Both the position numbers and the translations under genes were made by a program. Below are positions 36,467 to 44,998 of a stretch of 64,000 nucleotides of DNA, piece after piece (the stretch's first letter is position 1; each line of letters begins with the position of its first letter). Source of the DNA: JADJXV01 sp046328995 (GTDB lineage: Bacteria > Bacteroidota > Ignavibacteria > Kapaibacteriales > UBA961); contig JAXLVN010000008.1 of the NCBI GenBank assembly GCA_046328995.1, forward strand, positions 1-64,000, read 5' to 3'. Under the pieces are notes generated by a model. It was not told where the DNA came from. It searched no databases and was given only the letters and a program-made list of their open reading frames with translations.

Positions 36467-37159
36467 ATGACAACTCAAGAATTTTTAGAGCGTTTGGATG
36501 CTATTGTGAACGAACGCCACATGCTTCAACATCCGTTTTATATTATGTGGAATGAAGGCAAGCTCTCGATCGATATGTTACGCGAATATGCTCATGAATA
36601 CTACCTTCAAGTGCACAACTTCCCGACGTATGTCAGTGCTACCCATGCTAATTGTGATGATTTTGAAGTACGCCAGATGCTCCTCGAAAATTTAATTGAA
36701 GAAGAGCACGGTCCGAATAATCACCCCGAATTGTGGAGAAGATTCTGCGATTCGCTCGGCGTAGAGCGCACAGCTATCGTCGATCGTAAATATTTGCCCC
36801 ACACTAAAGAATCCGTCAGAATTTTGAAAGAGCTCTCCGCCCGCGCGAATCCTGCCGAAGGAATTGCCGCTCTCTATGCGTATGAGTCACAAATTCCGGA
36901 AGTAAGCACGACGAAAATCGAAGGATTAAAAAAACATTACAACCTCGATACGAAAGATGCTCTCGAATTTTTTGAAGTACACGAGCACGCCGATGAAATT
37001 CACCGCACGGTGACCCGCGAAGCACTCGCTAAAATGTGCCAGACCGACAGCCAAAAAGAAGCTGCTCTCGATGCTGCCCGTGAAGCTGCCGATGCGCTCA
37101 ATCTTCTGCTTGATGGTGTGTATGAAAATTACTGTTCACGCCATTTAGCAACAGCTTAA
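36467..37159 (+). CDS. CADD-family para-aminobenzoate synthase
   Basis: The product is 230 aa of the heme-oxygenase-like di-iron fold (HDO; TenA/PqqC relatives). It is closest in wording to Chlamydia CADD: QHPFYIMWNEGKLS, EYYLQVHNFPTYVSATH, LIEEEHGPNNH, ALYAYESQIP. Metal ligands by alignment with CADD are Glu79, His86, Glu140, His172, Asp176 and His179. The two residues CADD consumes to make its product, a tyrosine and a lysine, correspond to Tyr25 and Lys150 and both are present. CADD makes para-aminobenzoate for folate from its own tyrosine side chain in an oxygen-dependent, single-turnover reaction. Function here is inferred from full conservation of these residues; no folate gene is adjacent. 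It has its own promoter and terminator. Confidence 0.85.
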   Translation: MTTQEFLERLDAIVNERHMLQHPFYIMWNEGKLSIDMLREYAHEYYLQVHNFPTYVSATHANCDDFEVRQMLLENLIEEEHGPNNHPELWRRFCDSLGVERTAIVDRKYLPHTKESVRILKELSARANPAEGIAALYAYESQIPEVSTTKIEGLKKHYNLDTKDALEFFEVHEHADEIHRTVTREALAKMCQTDSQKEAALDAAREAADALNLLLDGVYENYCSRHLATA

Positions 37160-37182
37160 AAAGTAAAACATAGGTAAATATA

Positions 37183-37216
37183 AAAGCCGCTTGAGAGTTT
37201 CTCAAGCGGCTTTTTG
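37183..37216 (+). terminator. Rho-independent terminator of the CADD-like gene
   Basis: A 15-bp stem, AAAAGCCGCTTGAGA pairing with TCTCAAGCGGCTTTT, around a short loop, ending in T5. It may also terminate the convergent YCII-like gene on the minus strand. Confidence 0.9.
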
Positions 37217-37249
37217 CTTTAATGGGGCATTCATACAATAGTGTATGTA

Positions 37250-37573
37250 TTAGCTCATTAATCGGTCTTTATTCTCAAGCACCGAAAGGTCGGCATAAAA
37301 CACATCCCACACGAAGATTTCCGTGCTTCCGATTTCATTCATCGGGCTACCGGCCGAGAGCTCTTTTGCCTGCTCGACCGATTCGGCAAGGACGAGTGTG
37401 AGCCCGCCGGGCTTGTCTTCGAATCCTCCACCTCCACAACCGACTAAATTGCCGCCTGCTTGTAATGCGCGCAGCCATTCCATCAGACGTGGGATGCGTG
37501 CTTGAAATTCTTCGGGCTTGAATGTTTCATCCGGCTCGTGCGAGCGCCAGATGAGGGCATAAATTTCTTTCAT
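37250..37573 (-). CDS. YCII/DGPF-related domain protein
   Basis: The product is 107 aa from the ATG at 37573; an upstream GTG would add nine residues without family support. MKEIYALIWRSHE, a helical middle (RIPRLMEWLRALQAGGNLVG) and the VLAESVEQAKELSAGSPM...IFVWDVFYAD half fit the YCII-related ferredoxin-like fold, where the gap-filling helix packs behind a 4-strand sheet. No catalytic Asp-His pair is obvious, as in many DGPF proteins. Some relatives act with ECF sigma factors, but none is adjacent here. Role unknown. Confidence 0.6.
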   Translation of the reverse strand: MKEIYALIWRSHEPDETFKPEEFQARIPRLMEWLRALQAGGNLVGCGGGGFEDKPGGLTLVLAESVEQAKELSAGSPMNEIGSTEIFVWDVFYADLSVLENKDRLMS

Positions 37574-37845
37574 AGTTTTGTAGTAATTGAACAATAACAC
37601 GTATGTAAAATTACAACTTCATCGCATTTTATACAAATCAAATAGTAGATGGTATGTCGAGAATGAGGGTGCTCTGAGGTGTGGTATATTGCTAGGCTAT
37701 GCGGATTCTAATCTTCGCGGCGAATTGTCTGTAATTCTTCTGCGACGTATGTAAAAAATGTGTGTTATTGCCGGCAGAATTATTGCAATATTCCGTCATA
37801 ATTTATTATAATTTATTGTATTTATTACTAGTTTTCGGGAGAAAT

Positions 37846-40110
37846 ATGAAAACAATTACCAAGCAATTGTGGCTTGCTGTGCTGCTTGCAATAGCCGGCT
37901 TGCAGTTTAGTATAGCACAGACCCTCGATCCGCAGCCACCCCGCAACCTTTCCGCACAAGTTACTACCAGTCCCAACGGCGGCACAATACTCCTCAAATG
38001 GCAGTCTGCCGGCATCAAGCCGGACGGATTTAATGTGTACTCTGCTTTTAATGATGTACAAGGTACACCTATGTATAGAATTACTGGTAGTATATTGTCT
38101 CAAAACAATGATTCATTAGGGTGGTATTTCTATTCCATTCCTGTGTACACCACCGGTATCTATTCTATGTATGTGACGGCGTTCGGCAATATGAAAGAAA
38201 GCGGTCCGAGCAATGTGGTGAATGTGAGCTACAAGGCTGATAATACACCATCGGCAGCATTTCAATTTCAATCTGCAGGGTCATGGCTTGCGGCAAAAAA
38301 TGTACCCTATAGCTATGATGCGAATGTGCAGATGCGGACAAGTACCACATCGCTAATCAATGTGCCCGAAGATGGTCAAAGCGTCAAATACTCGTTAGAA
38401 AAAGCACCCGCAGGCATGACCATTGACGCTCAGACCGGTCAGCTTACATGGACGCCGACAGCGACAGGCGAATATTTTGTGTATGTTGTAGCGACAGTAC
38501 AATTCCAGGGTGCGCAAGCCAGATTATCACAATCGCTTCAAATCAGTGTGCGTAATTGCGCTCAGGTGACCACGCTTGCAGGATTTGTCAATGACGAAAA
38601 CGGTGTGGCAATCGAAAAAGGGTATGTGATGATTATGAGTTCGAAATCATCCGACTCGCTCAATCGTAATCAGGTGTACACCGCCGAAATCCGCGGAGGT
38701 TCTTATGGAATTACCGTTGATGAAGGCACGTTCTACCTACAGGCAGGCGGCGGTGACTTTGATGCCGAATGGTATCAGGACTCCCCGATACGAGAAAAAG
38801 CAATGCCGGTCACCCTTGTCTGCGGAGATACCGTCATGGCAAATTTTGTCGTCAGTCGTCATCCTGCGCCGAAGCTGTACACTGTTCGTGGTATGGTCAC
38901 CGATAAAGTCACCGGTGAGCCGATATCGTCTGCGATGATTGAATTTTCTAATCCCAAAGGCACCCGCATCAATACTACACAAATCACCGCAACTACCGAT
39001 GCCAAAGGGGCATATACCGTTCAGCTGCCCGGCGATCAGCTCTTTGTAGCCCGCTGCACGGCCGGTGTATTCGACCCGACTACCGGAATTATGTCCTATA
39101 CCTATTTCCCTCAATACTATCGGGAAGTCTCGCTCCTGACCGAAGCCACACTCATTAATCCTGTAAGCTCAAGTGCCGCTATGATCAGCTTCCGCTTGAT
39201 ACGCAAAACAGACGAGCAATTCAAAGGACAAATCCGCGGCACCCTCGTCGCAAGTGACGGCCATATTCTCGCCGGGAAAGTCATGGCATTCCCGGTAAAA
39301 GACACGAGAAGCGAAGTGCTTACAACCGATGTGCTTATCGACGGAACCTATAATTTTACCAACGTAGCTACCGGCAACTACGTGTTGTTTGCCCTTGCTA
39401 CACAGGAATCATATGTTCCCGGATTCTATCGCGCAGGTCGTTCAGCGACCCTCTCTTGGGGTGAAGCGACAGTCATCAGCGTCGGACTCCAATCTACCTC
39501 TCCAACCTACACCATCACCCTCGACCCACTAAGTGCCATCAAGGGCAAGGGTCGCATCCGTGGCACTATCGGCAAGGGTAAAGGAATTGCCAAAGGTGAT
39601 TCTCCGCTCGCAGCTGACCCACTCTCCGGTGCTATGGTCTATGCAATTGATGCAAATGGCAGAGTCTCCGCTTATTCCTGGAGCGACGGCAATGGAGCCT
39701 TTGAAACGAGTGAATTACCCAAAGGTAAATACACGCTCGTGGCTTCAAAAATCGGCTATAAAGAATATACAGCCGAGGTTGAAATTGTCGATGAAGATAT
39801 CACGACGGAGACAAACGTAGAACTCAGCACCGCGGACCCGAGCGGAGTAGCTGAGGATACGTTTGTGAATTCAGCCGTCGTTTTCCCGAATCCTGCAACT
39901 GAAACTATCAGTGTAGAATTTACCGGCGAGGGAGCTACTTCTTTGCAGGTCATGAACATGCTTGGCGGTGAAGTTCACTCGGCAACACTGGTCGCCCGTG
40001 GACACACCCGCTATACATTCTCCGGTACGAGTCTGCCTACAGGACGGTATTTTGTGAAAATCACAACAGGCAGTACCGTGACGATTCTGCCGGTATCGCT
40101 GATGAAGTAA
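37846..40110 (+). CDS. Secreted multi-domain T9SS protein: FN3, putative Ig, carboxypeptidase-regulatory-like repeats
   Basis: The product is 754 aa. Start ATG 37846 gives a signal peptide ending FSIAQ. Residues about 30-130 form an FN3-like domain (PRNLSAQVTTSPNGGTILLKW). Residues about 160-235 form a cadherin/He_PIG-type Ig domain (SLEKAPAGMTIDAQTGQLTW). Three or four carboxypeptidase-regulatory-like domains follow (TLAGFVNDENG, VRGMVTDKVTGEPISSAMI, IRGTLVASDG, LSGAMVYAIDANGR). The final 75 residues are a T9SS sorting domain (VVFPNPATETISVEF to ILPVSLMK). No enzyme signature is present. It probably carries or spaces a surface structure. A terminator follows 30 bases later. Confidence 0.82.
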   Translation: MKTITKQLWLAVLLAIAGLQFSIAQTLDPQPPRNLSAQVTTSPNGGTILLKWQSAGIKPDGFNVYSAFNDVQGTPMYRITGSILSQNNDSLGWYFYSIPVYTTGIYSMYVTAFGNMKESGPSNVVNVSYKADNTPSAAFQFQSAGSWLAAKNVPYSYDANVQMRTSTTSLINVPEDGQSVKYSLEKAPAGMTIDAQTGQLTWTPTATGEYFVYVVATVQFQGAQARLSQSLQISVRNCAQVTTLAGFVNDENGVAIEKGYVMIMSSKSSDSLNRNQVYTAEIRGGSYGITVDEGTFYLQAGGGDFDAEWYQDSPIREKAMPVTLVCGDTVMANFVVSRHPAPKLYTVRGMVTDKVTGEPISSAMIEFSNPKGTRINTTQITATTDAKGAYTVQLPGDQLFVARCTAGVFDPTTGIMSYTYFPQYYREVSLLTEATLINPVSSSAAMISFRLIRKTDEQFKGQIRGTLVASDGHILAGKVMAFPVKDTRSEVLTTDVLIDGTYNFTNVATGNYVLFALATQESYVPGFYRAGRSATLSWGEATVISVGLQSTSPTYTITLDPLSAIKGKGRIRGTIGKGKGIAKGDSPLAADPLSGAMVYAIDANGRVSAYSWSDGNGAFETSELPKGKYTLVASKIGYKEYTAEVEIVDEDITTETNVELSTADPSGVAEDTFVNSAVVFPNPATETISVEFTGEGATSLQVMNMLGGEVHSATLVARGHTRYTFSGTSLPTGRYFVKITTGSTVTILPVSLMK

Positions 40111-40141
40111 CGCGAATTTCGGAATCACCTTTTCCCTTACC

Positions 40142-40178
40142 AAAAGCGCCTGAGAGAGCAATCTTTCGGGCGCTTTTA
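40142..40178 (+). terminator. Rho-independent terminator
   Basis: AAAAGCGCC pairs with GGCGCTTTT around an 18-base loop, 32 bases after the stop of the T9SS protein gene. Confidence 0.75.
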
Positions 40179-40259
40179 TTTGTATGGGATTTGAAAAATT
40201 TGAGTTATTTTGCAGAAAAAAAATAGCGAAGTGCGTTTGTCCTCAATCGGAGAAAAGAT

Positions 40260-41105
40260 ATGGAATCGAAATTCACTATAATTACCGGTAGTCTTGTCGG
40301 AAGCTTTCTGCTCCTGTGCCTGATAAGTGCATTGTGGTCACGCTACAAGGTAGGTCGCTCACTCCGCCGTCTGCGCGCCCGTGAATTCGGTAAATCAGGC
40401 GGTAAAGTGTACCATGCAGCTTCGACTGCCTCTCTTCCGCCGATTGTACAAAAATATTTCTCCACGGTATTGCGTGAAGGACAGCGGTACATTGACTTTG
40501 TAAAGCTACGGCAGGAAGCTGACTTCCGTACGGCGGTTGATGGTGATTGGTCCCATCTGACGGCGAGTGCATGGTATGGTACCTACGAGCCCGGCATGGT
40601 CTGGAAAGCACGCTTCGGTTCTTCCCTTTTGCCCTACAAAACGGCATCTCTCGAATTTATTCATGGGAAAGGTCATGGTCGGGTACGATTGTTAGGCACT
40701 ATTACGCTGCTGGAGCCAAGCGGCTTTGAAGCTGATATTACGCTCCTTTCCCGGTATTTGATGGAAGCGGTATGGTTCCCGACGGCCCTCTTACCGAGTA
40801 AGCATGTCGAGTGGTCATCTATCAGTGAATTTGAAGCCAAAGCGACGATTCATTATCAGGGCTTAAGAGCATCGGCGAATTTTTCGTTCTCACCCGACGG
40901 CAAGATCGATCATATCGTCACCCATGATAAATTCCGGGACTTTAAAGGATCATTTGAGAAAGAGCAGTTTACACTGTATTGCCGAAATTACCAGGAATAC
41001 CAGGGAATTACAATCCCGTCTGAAGTTGAGTTTGTGTGGAATTTACCGAGCAAGGATTTCTCCTACGGTAAATTCCGCGTCGTGAGTCCACGCTATGAAT
41101 TTTGA
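40260..41105 (+). CDS. DUF6544-like membrane-anchored protein
   Basis: The product is 281 aa. One N-terminal membrane helix (residues about 7-27) is followed by a soluble domain. LPPIVQKYF, VKLRQEADFRTAVDGDW, WYGTYEPGMVWKARFG, LLSRYLMEAVWFPTALLPS and VEW fit the DUF6544 (formerly DUF6920) pattern as I recall it. The activity is unknown. The stop overlaps the region that starts the transglycosylase gene by a few bases, so the two are probably one operon on the cell envelope. Confidence 0.6.
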   Translation: MESKFTIITGSLVGSFLLLCLISALWSRYKVGRSLRRLRAREFGKSGGKVYHAASTASLPPIVQKYFSTVLREGQRYIDFVKLRQEADFRTAVDGDWSHLTASAWYGTYEPGMVWKARFGSSLLPYKTASLEFIHGKGHGRVRLLGTITLLEPSGFEADITLLSRYLMEAVWFPTALLPSKHVEWSSISEFEAKATIHYQGLRASANFSFSPDGKIDHIVTHDKFRDFKGSFEKEQFTLYCRNYQEYQGITIPSEVEFVWNLPSKDFSYGKFRVVSPRYEF

Positions 41106-41113
41106 TATTATCC

Positions 41114-42103
41114 ATGTTTGATATGCCGCTGTTATCATACCGTTTGTCTTCTGTCTTTGCTTGCTCTGCGTTGCTTGTGTCTTCATTTTTCTACGAGGCC
41201 TGCCGAACGGCACCCGATCCGCCACCACCGCCACCTGTCGCGGAAAACACCTCAATTGTGCGGGAAATTACCGAAAATTACGGCAGCAAACCGTCTAAAT
41301 ACCTCCATGTGGAATTCGCTTCTGTCGCCGATACGCTTATAGCGCGCGGGATTGATACCGCATTTCTCATGAAAATGCTCAATGAACCGCGGCTGAAATT
41401 TGAGGAAAATCTCGTCAAGATTAATGTCACCGGCCCGATTAAAAAAGCTGATTATTCTTCTCATTACAATAAGCAGTCGGTGAAGAAGTGCAAGGAATTT
41501 ATTGCCAAGAATCTTCCGATACTTGAAGCAGCCGAACAGAAATTCCTCGTGCCGAAAGAAGCAATTGTTGCCATCATGTGGGTCGAGACAAAATTCGGGA
41601 CGGTGCTCGGCAAGAATTATGTGCCCTCGACCTTCTTCAGTGTGGCTCTTGCAGGGACGCCGGAGAACATCGAGAAAAATATCGAAGCGATGCGCGCTGC
41701 CCGTCAGCCGGGTGATACCGCCGATGTTCGGGCGCTTGAGAAAAAAATTGAAGAACGTGCACGCAAGAAATCAAACTGGGCATTCGGCGAACTCCTGGCT
41801 CTCGATACCCTGCAGAAAAGATCACCGATTTCAGCACTCGAATTATACGGCTCATCCGCCGGCGCATTCGGTATGTCTCAATTCCTCCCCTCGAGCTATG
41901 TACGCTGGGCTGCCGACGGTGACGGCGATGGTAAGGTTAATCTCTTCGATGTGCCGGACGCTGTCTTTAGTATTGGGAATTATCTTAAGGTCAACGGCTG
42001 GGGTGTCGAGCGCGCAGAACAGGAAAAAGCAGTCTTCCACTACAACAACAGCAAAGATTATGTGGCAGCAATTTTAAAGTTGGCAGAGAAATTGCAGCAG
42101 TAA
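41114..42103 (+). CDS. MltB-like lytic murein transglycosylase
   Basis: The product is 329 aa from ATG 41114; a TTG at 41102 overlapping the previous stop is an alternative. A signal sequence with a possible lipobox-like FYEAC and a proline run (DPPPPPPV) precedes the SLT_2/MltB catalytic domain. Glu158 in IMWVETKFG is the catalytic acid. The MltB family wording continues in VLGKNYVPSTFFSVAL, LYGSSAGAFGMSQFLPSSYVRW, DGDGDGKVNLF and DAVFSIGNYLKVNGW. It cleaves peptidoglycan to 1,6-anhydromuropeptides in the periplasm. No peptidoglycan-binding tail is present. Confidence 0.88.
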   Translation: MFDMPLLSYRLSSVFACSALLVSSFFYEACRTAPDPPPPPPVAENTSIVREITENYGSKPSKYLHVEFASVADTLIARGIDTAFLMKMLNEPRLKFEENLVKINVTGPIKKADYSSHYNKQSVKKCKEFIAKNLPILEAAEQKFLVPKEAIVAIMWVETKFGTVLGKNYVPSTFFSVALAGTPENIEKNIEAMRAARQPGDTADVRALEKKIEERARKKSNWAFGELLALDTLQKRSPISALELYGSSAGAFGMSQFLPSSYVRWAADGDGDGKVNLFDVPDAVFSIGNYLKVNGWGVERAEQEKAVFHYNNSKDYVAAILKLAEKLQQ

Positions 42104-42409
42104 AACGTACCATTCTGTAGTGGAAAGTAAATCCGTACAGTTGCTCTTAAAATCCTCAAAATGAAAAATATTTTCAGTATGCAGTTAGTGCCCTGAAAAT
42201 ATTTTCATATACTGCCTTTCTGCCTGATGTGCGATATTCCCGTGGCGCATCATTTTTGTGTAGATGTGAAATAATTACAATAGAAAAAATTAAAGTGCCT
42301 GAAATTTGAAATTTTAGGCACTTTTTCGTTTTATGGTTATTTAACCAAACATTTATGAACTAATATTTGCCTGTTATTCGGCTTTTTGGTTGTTTCGCAC
42401 TGTGATTTG
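42104..42409. other. Gap upstream of mraZ with palindromes and a terminator
   Basis: Two AT-rich palindromes stand out: GAAAAATATTTTC at 42163-42175 and GAAAATATTTTC at 42196-42207. The second is flanked so that CAGTAT and ATACTG also pair between them. The terminator at 42292 follows. No gene is visible on either strand. Confidence 0.5.
42292..42326 (+). terminator. Rho-independent terminator upstream of mraZ
   Basis: AAGTGCCT pairs with AGGCACTT around an AT-rich loop that also pairs (AAATTT/AAATTT), followed by TTTTTC. It separates the transglycosylase gene from mraZ. Confidence 0.8.
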
Positions 42410-42464
42410 TGGGAGAAAGTGGGGGAAAACGCGATTTTCCCATAAATCGTGGGTGAAAGTGGGG
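42410..42464 (+). promoter_or_regulatory. MraZ operator: four TGGGN boxes
   Basis: TGGGA at 42410, TGGGG at 42420, TGGGT at 42450 and TGGGG at 42460. Each pair is spaced 10 bases apart with an identical GAAAG between, and the two pairs are 40 bases apart. MraZ is known to bind direct TGGGN repeats with 5-base spacers upstream of its own gene and repress the cluster. The boxes end 57 bases before the mraZ ATG. Confidence 0.85.
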
Positions 42465-42520
42465 AACGTAATTGCAGCAGAGGAAGAAAACAATTACTCC
42501 AACGCAAGTGTACAAACACG

Positions 42521-42964
42521 ATGTCATTTTTCAAAGGTCAGGAAGTATTTTCGATTGATAATAAAGGTCGGGTGAATATCCCGGCAAAGATGCGTAAAGC
42601 ACTTTCGCCGGAAGCCAACGATACCTTTATTATTACCCGTGGTGCTGATAAGTGCGTCGTCGCTTATCCGCTCAACGAGTGGAAGAAATACGAAGAGCAG
42701 TACGCGAAGCTTGATCAGTTTGATGAAAAAAACAGATTCTTCTTACGGGTGATTTTGGCGTGGAGCGAGGAGACGGAGATAGACGCACAGCAGAGAATCT
42801 CGCTCTCGAAAAAATATCTCGACTTTGCAGGAATCGAAGGGAAAGTGACTATCGTGGGTATGATTGATCATATAGAGTTTTGGAATCCTGAAGAATTCGA
42901 CCGCTATATTTCGACCTATTCTGAGTCGTATGAAGATGTCGCAGCACAGGTCATGAAAAAGTAA
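42521..42964 (+). CDS. mraZ: Transcriptional regulator MraZ
   Basis: The product is 147 aa with two AbrB/SpoVT-type swapped-hairpin domains: SIDNKGRVNIPAKMRKAL in the first and DAQQRISLSKKYLDFAG in the second. The longer open frame upstream runs through the operator and lacks family sequence, so ATG 42521 is used. MraZ self-assembles into a ring and represses the division cluster. Its operator is visible just upstream and rsmH follows 22 bases later. Confidence 0.94.
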   Translation: MSFFKGQEVFSIDNKGRVNIPAKMRKALSPEANDTFIITRGADKCVVAYPLNEWKKYEEQYAKLDQFDEKNRFFLRVILAWSEETEIDAQQRISLSKKYLDFAGIEGKVTIVGMIDHIEFWNPEEFDRYISTYSESYEDVAAQVMKK

Positions 42965-42986
42965 AATCGCACCTCATTCTTAGCAG

Positions 42987-43928
42987 ATGAAAAAACGACG
43001 TCCCGATCAACAAGCCGCACCCGAATATGATTATCATATCCCGGTGATGCTCCGCGAAACATGCGATTATCTGATAACGGGCACTAGCGGACTCTATATT
43101 GACGGTACACTTGGCGGTGGAGGACATTCGGCAGAGATTCTCTCTCGGCTATCGGACGGCGGAAAATTATACGCTTTTGATGCTGATGAACAGGCAATCG
43201 AACACTGCACACAAAAATTTCAGGACGAGCTGTCGAAAGCTGAGCAATCCAAGCTCGTACTGATAAACGACAATTTCATTCGGGCATGCAGCATAGGGGA
43301 ACTTCGGGGGAAGGTACTCGGTCTTCTGCTTGATTTGGGCGTTTCTTCGAGACAGCTTGATACTGGCTCGCGGGGAATTAGCCATCGCTTGAACTCCCGC
43401 CTAACGATGAGTTTCGGTTCAAGCGGCAACTCAGCAGAAGACCTCCTGAATAGATCGGACGAAAGGACCATCGAATCCATTCTGAAAATGTATGGTGAAG
43501 AGCCTTTCGCAGGAGGCATAGCGCGACGGATCATAACACGCCGTCGCGCTGCTCCTCTCCGGACTACCTTTGACCTCCGCTCCGTCATCGAAGAAGTCGT
43601 GCCGCCACACATGCTCTCCAAGTCTATTTCCCGCACCTTTCAGGCACTCCGCATCGCTGTCAATGATGAAATTAATGTCTTAGAACAAACCCTCCGTGGA
43701 ATTATCCCCGTACTCGCTCCACACGGAAGAATCGTCGTCCTCTCCTATCACTCACTCGAAGATCGGGTCGTCAAAAATGTCTTTCGCGAGCTCTCGCATG
43801 ACACCGAAACTACACCCAAGCAGCTCCACATCCTCACACCCAAGCCCTTGCCACCATCCGACGATGAGATCCGGTACAATCCGAGAGCACGCAGCGCGAA
43901 GCTCCGAGTAGCCGAGAAATTACCATAG
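42987..43928 (+). CDS. rsmH: 16S rRNA m4C1402 methyltransferase RsmH
   Basis: The product is 313 aa. DGTLGGGGHSAEIL (about 33-46) is the AdoMet motif I, and LLLDLGVSSRQLD is the RsmH signature. HMLSKSISRTFQALRIAVNDEINVLE and GRIVVLSYHSLEDRVVKN complete the family pattern. The usual SFRxDGPLDMRM stretch reads SRLTMSFGSSGNSAEDLLN, a noticeable departure. In most bacteria ftsL, ftsI and murE follow; here the cluster ends and an intergenic repeat follows. Confidence 0.93.
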   Translation: MKKRRPDQQAAPEYDYHIPVMLRETCDYLITGTSGLYIDGTLGGGGHSAEILSRLSDGGKLYAFDADEQAIEHCTQKFQDELSKAEQSKLVLINDNFIRACSIGELRGKVLGLLLDLGVSSRQLDTGSRGISHRLNSRLTMSFGSSGNSAEDLLNRSDERTIESILKMYGEEPFAGGIARRIITRRRAAPLRTTFDLRSVIEEVVPPHMLSKSISRTFQALRIAVNDEINVLEQTLRGIIPVLAPHGRIVVLSYHSLEDRVVKNVFRELSHDTETTPKQLHILTPKPLPPSDDEIRYNPRARSAKLRVAEKLP

Positions 43929-43979
43929 AAAAAATAATGCAATCCTCCACTAGCGCCTCTTGCGTTAAATCTTCTCCCC

Positions 43980-44045
43980 ATCGGTGTGGACGGCAACGGG
44001 TGACCGCAAGCCGCACGCTTGGAAATTGCAGAACGGGAACAAAAA
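43980..44045 (+). repeat. Copy 3 of the dispersed GGACGG...GGGTGACCGCA element
   Basis: GTGGACGGCAACGGGTGACC continues to GCACGCTTGGAAATTGCAGA and an A-run. It matches copies at 10429 and 17313 in direction. The core is about 133 bases before the YjbR-like start. Confidence 0.6.
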
Positions 44046-44120
44046 TTATTCATCCCATCAGGATTTCGTAAAAAATCAGTAGATTGCTGTTCGGTTTTAT
44101 ATATATTGCGGTGAAATTCC

Positions 44121-44483
44121 ATGACAATCCCTGAGTTACGCGAGTATTGCCGCGCCAAAAAAGGCGTGAGCGAAGAATTACCCTTCAGCGATGATGTACC
44201 GGTATATAAAGTGATGGGGAAAATGTATGCGCTCGTCCCGCTGATGGTGGACGTTCCTCGCATTAATCTCAAGTGTTTACCCGAGGAGTCACTGGAGCGG
44301 AGAGCACGGTACGAGGCCGTGCAGCTGGCGTATCATATGAACAAGCAGCATTGGATTACCGCGCTCTGCGACGGCACAATCCCACGCGAGGAGCTCTGTC
44401 AGTGGATCGACCGTTCGTATGAGTTGGTGGTACAAAAACTGACGAAGGCCATGCAGAAAGAGCTCTCGGAAATCAACGAATAA
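44121..44483 (+). CDS. MmcQ/YjbR-family protein
   Basis: The product is 120 aa, the normal length for the CyaY-like-fold MmcQ/YjbR group. The order of motifs is LREYCRAKKGVSEELPF (N-terminal helix), VYKVMGKMYALVPL (strand pair), NLKCLPEES, AYHMNKQHWITALCDGTIP and IDRSYELVVQKL. The group binds DNA in a few cases; the biological role is not settled. DinB-like and FtsX genes follow on the same strand at short spacing. Confidence 0.8.
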   Translation: MTIPELREYCRAKKGVSEELPFSDDVPVYKVMGKMYALVPLMVDVPRINLKCLPEESLERRARYEAVQLAYHMNKQHWITALCDGTIPREELCQWIDRSYELVVQKLTKAMQKELSEINE

Positions 44484-44515
44484 CAGCATATACTTACACT
44501 CTAAAGGTTATTGAT

Positions 44516-44977
44516 ATGGCAGGACTTACGTTTATCGGTAAAAATTATGCCTTCACGCATCGTATTACCAAAAGTACACTCGAAGGCGTGTCGCAGGAGG
44601 AGTCGCTCCGGGCACCGGAGGGTGGAGGAAATTGTATTAACTGGATCCTGGGACACATGCTCCTCACGCGGGACTCGATGCTCGAATCGATGGGCAAAGC
44701 GCGCTTGTGGACCGATGCCGAAGCCCGGAAAATCTACGAGCGGGGTTCGGCGCCACTGACTGAGAGCGGTAATGCGACCGATATAGCAACACTGCTCGAC
44801 ATATTCGACCAAACGCAAGCATTCTTAATGGAAGGAATTGCCTACTTGGAGCAGCATCCGACGGAAGATGGCAAGCTGGAGGGGACGATCGGATTTCTGA
44901 ATTTTCATGAGTCATATCATTGTGGTCAATTAGCGATTCTACGGCGAATGCTCGGTAAAGAAAGTATAATTAAATAA
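44516..44977 (+). CDS. DinB-family four-helix protein
   Basis: The product is 153 aa. It has the DinB/YfiT helical bundle: an N-terminal helix, CINWILGHMLLTRDSML with the first metal-site His, and FLNFHESYHCGQLAILRRMLG with two further His. These three His residues are the usual metal ligands, so a metal-dependent thiol transferase or hydrolase role is possible. Substrate unknown. Likely cotranscribed with the YjbR-like gene. Confidence 0.82.
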   Translation: MAGLTFIGKNYAFTHRITKSTLEGVSQEESLRAPEGGGNCINWILGHMLLTRDSMLESMGKARLWTDAEARKIYERGSAPLTESGNATDIATLLDIFDQTQAFLMEGIAYLEQHPTEDGKLEGTIGFLNFHESYHCGQLAILRRMLGKESIIK

Positions 44978-44998
44978 AAAGACTTACGGTAGTAGATA

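Noticed and set aside
41102..41114. TTG start of the transglycosylase overlapping the upstream stop
   Set aside because: Possible, but the ATG four codons later gives the same signal sequence and is the more usual start.
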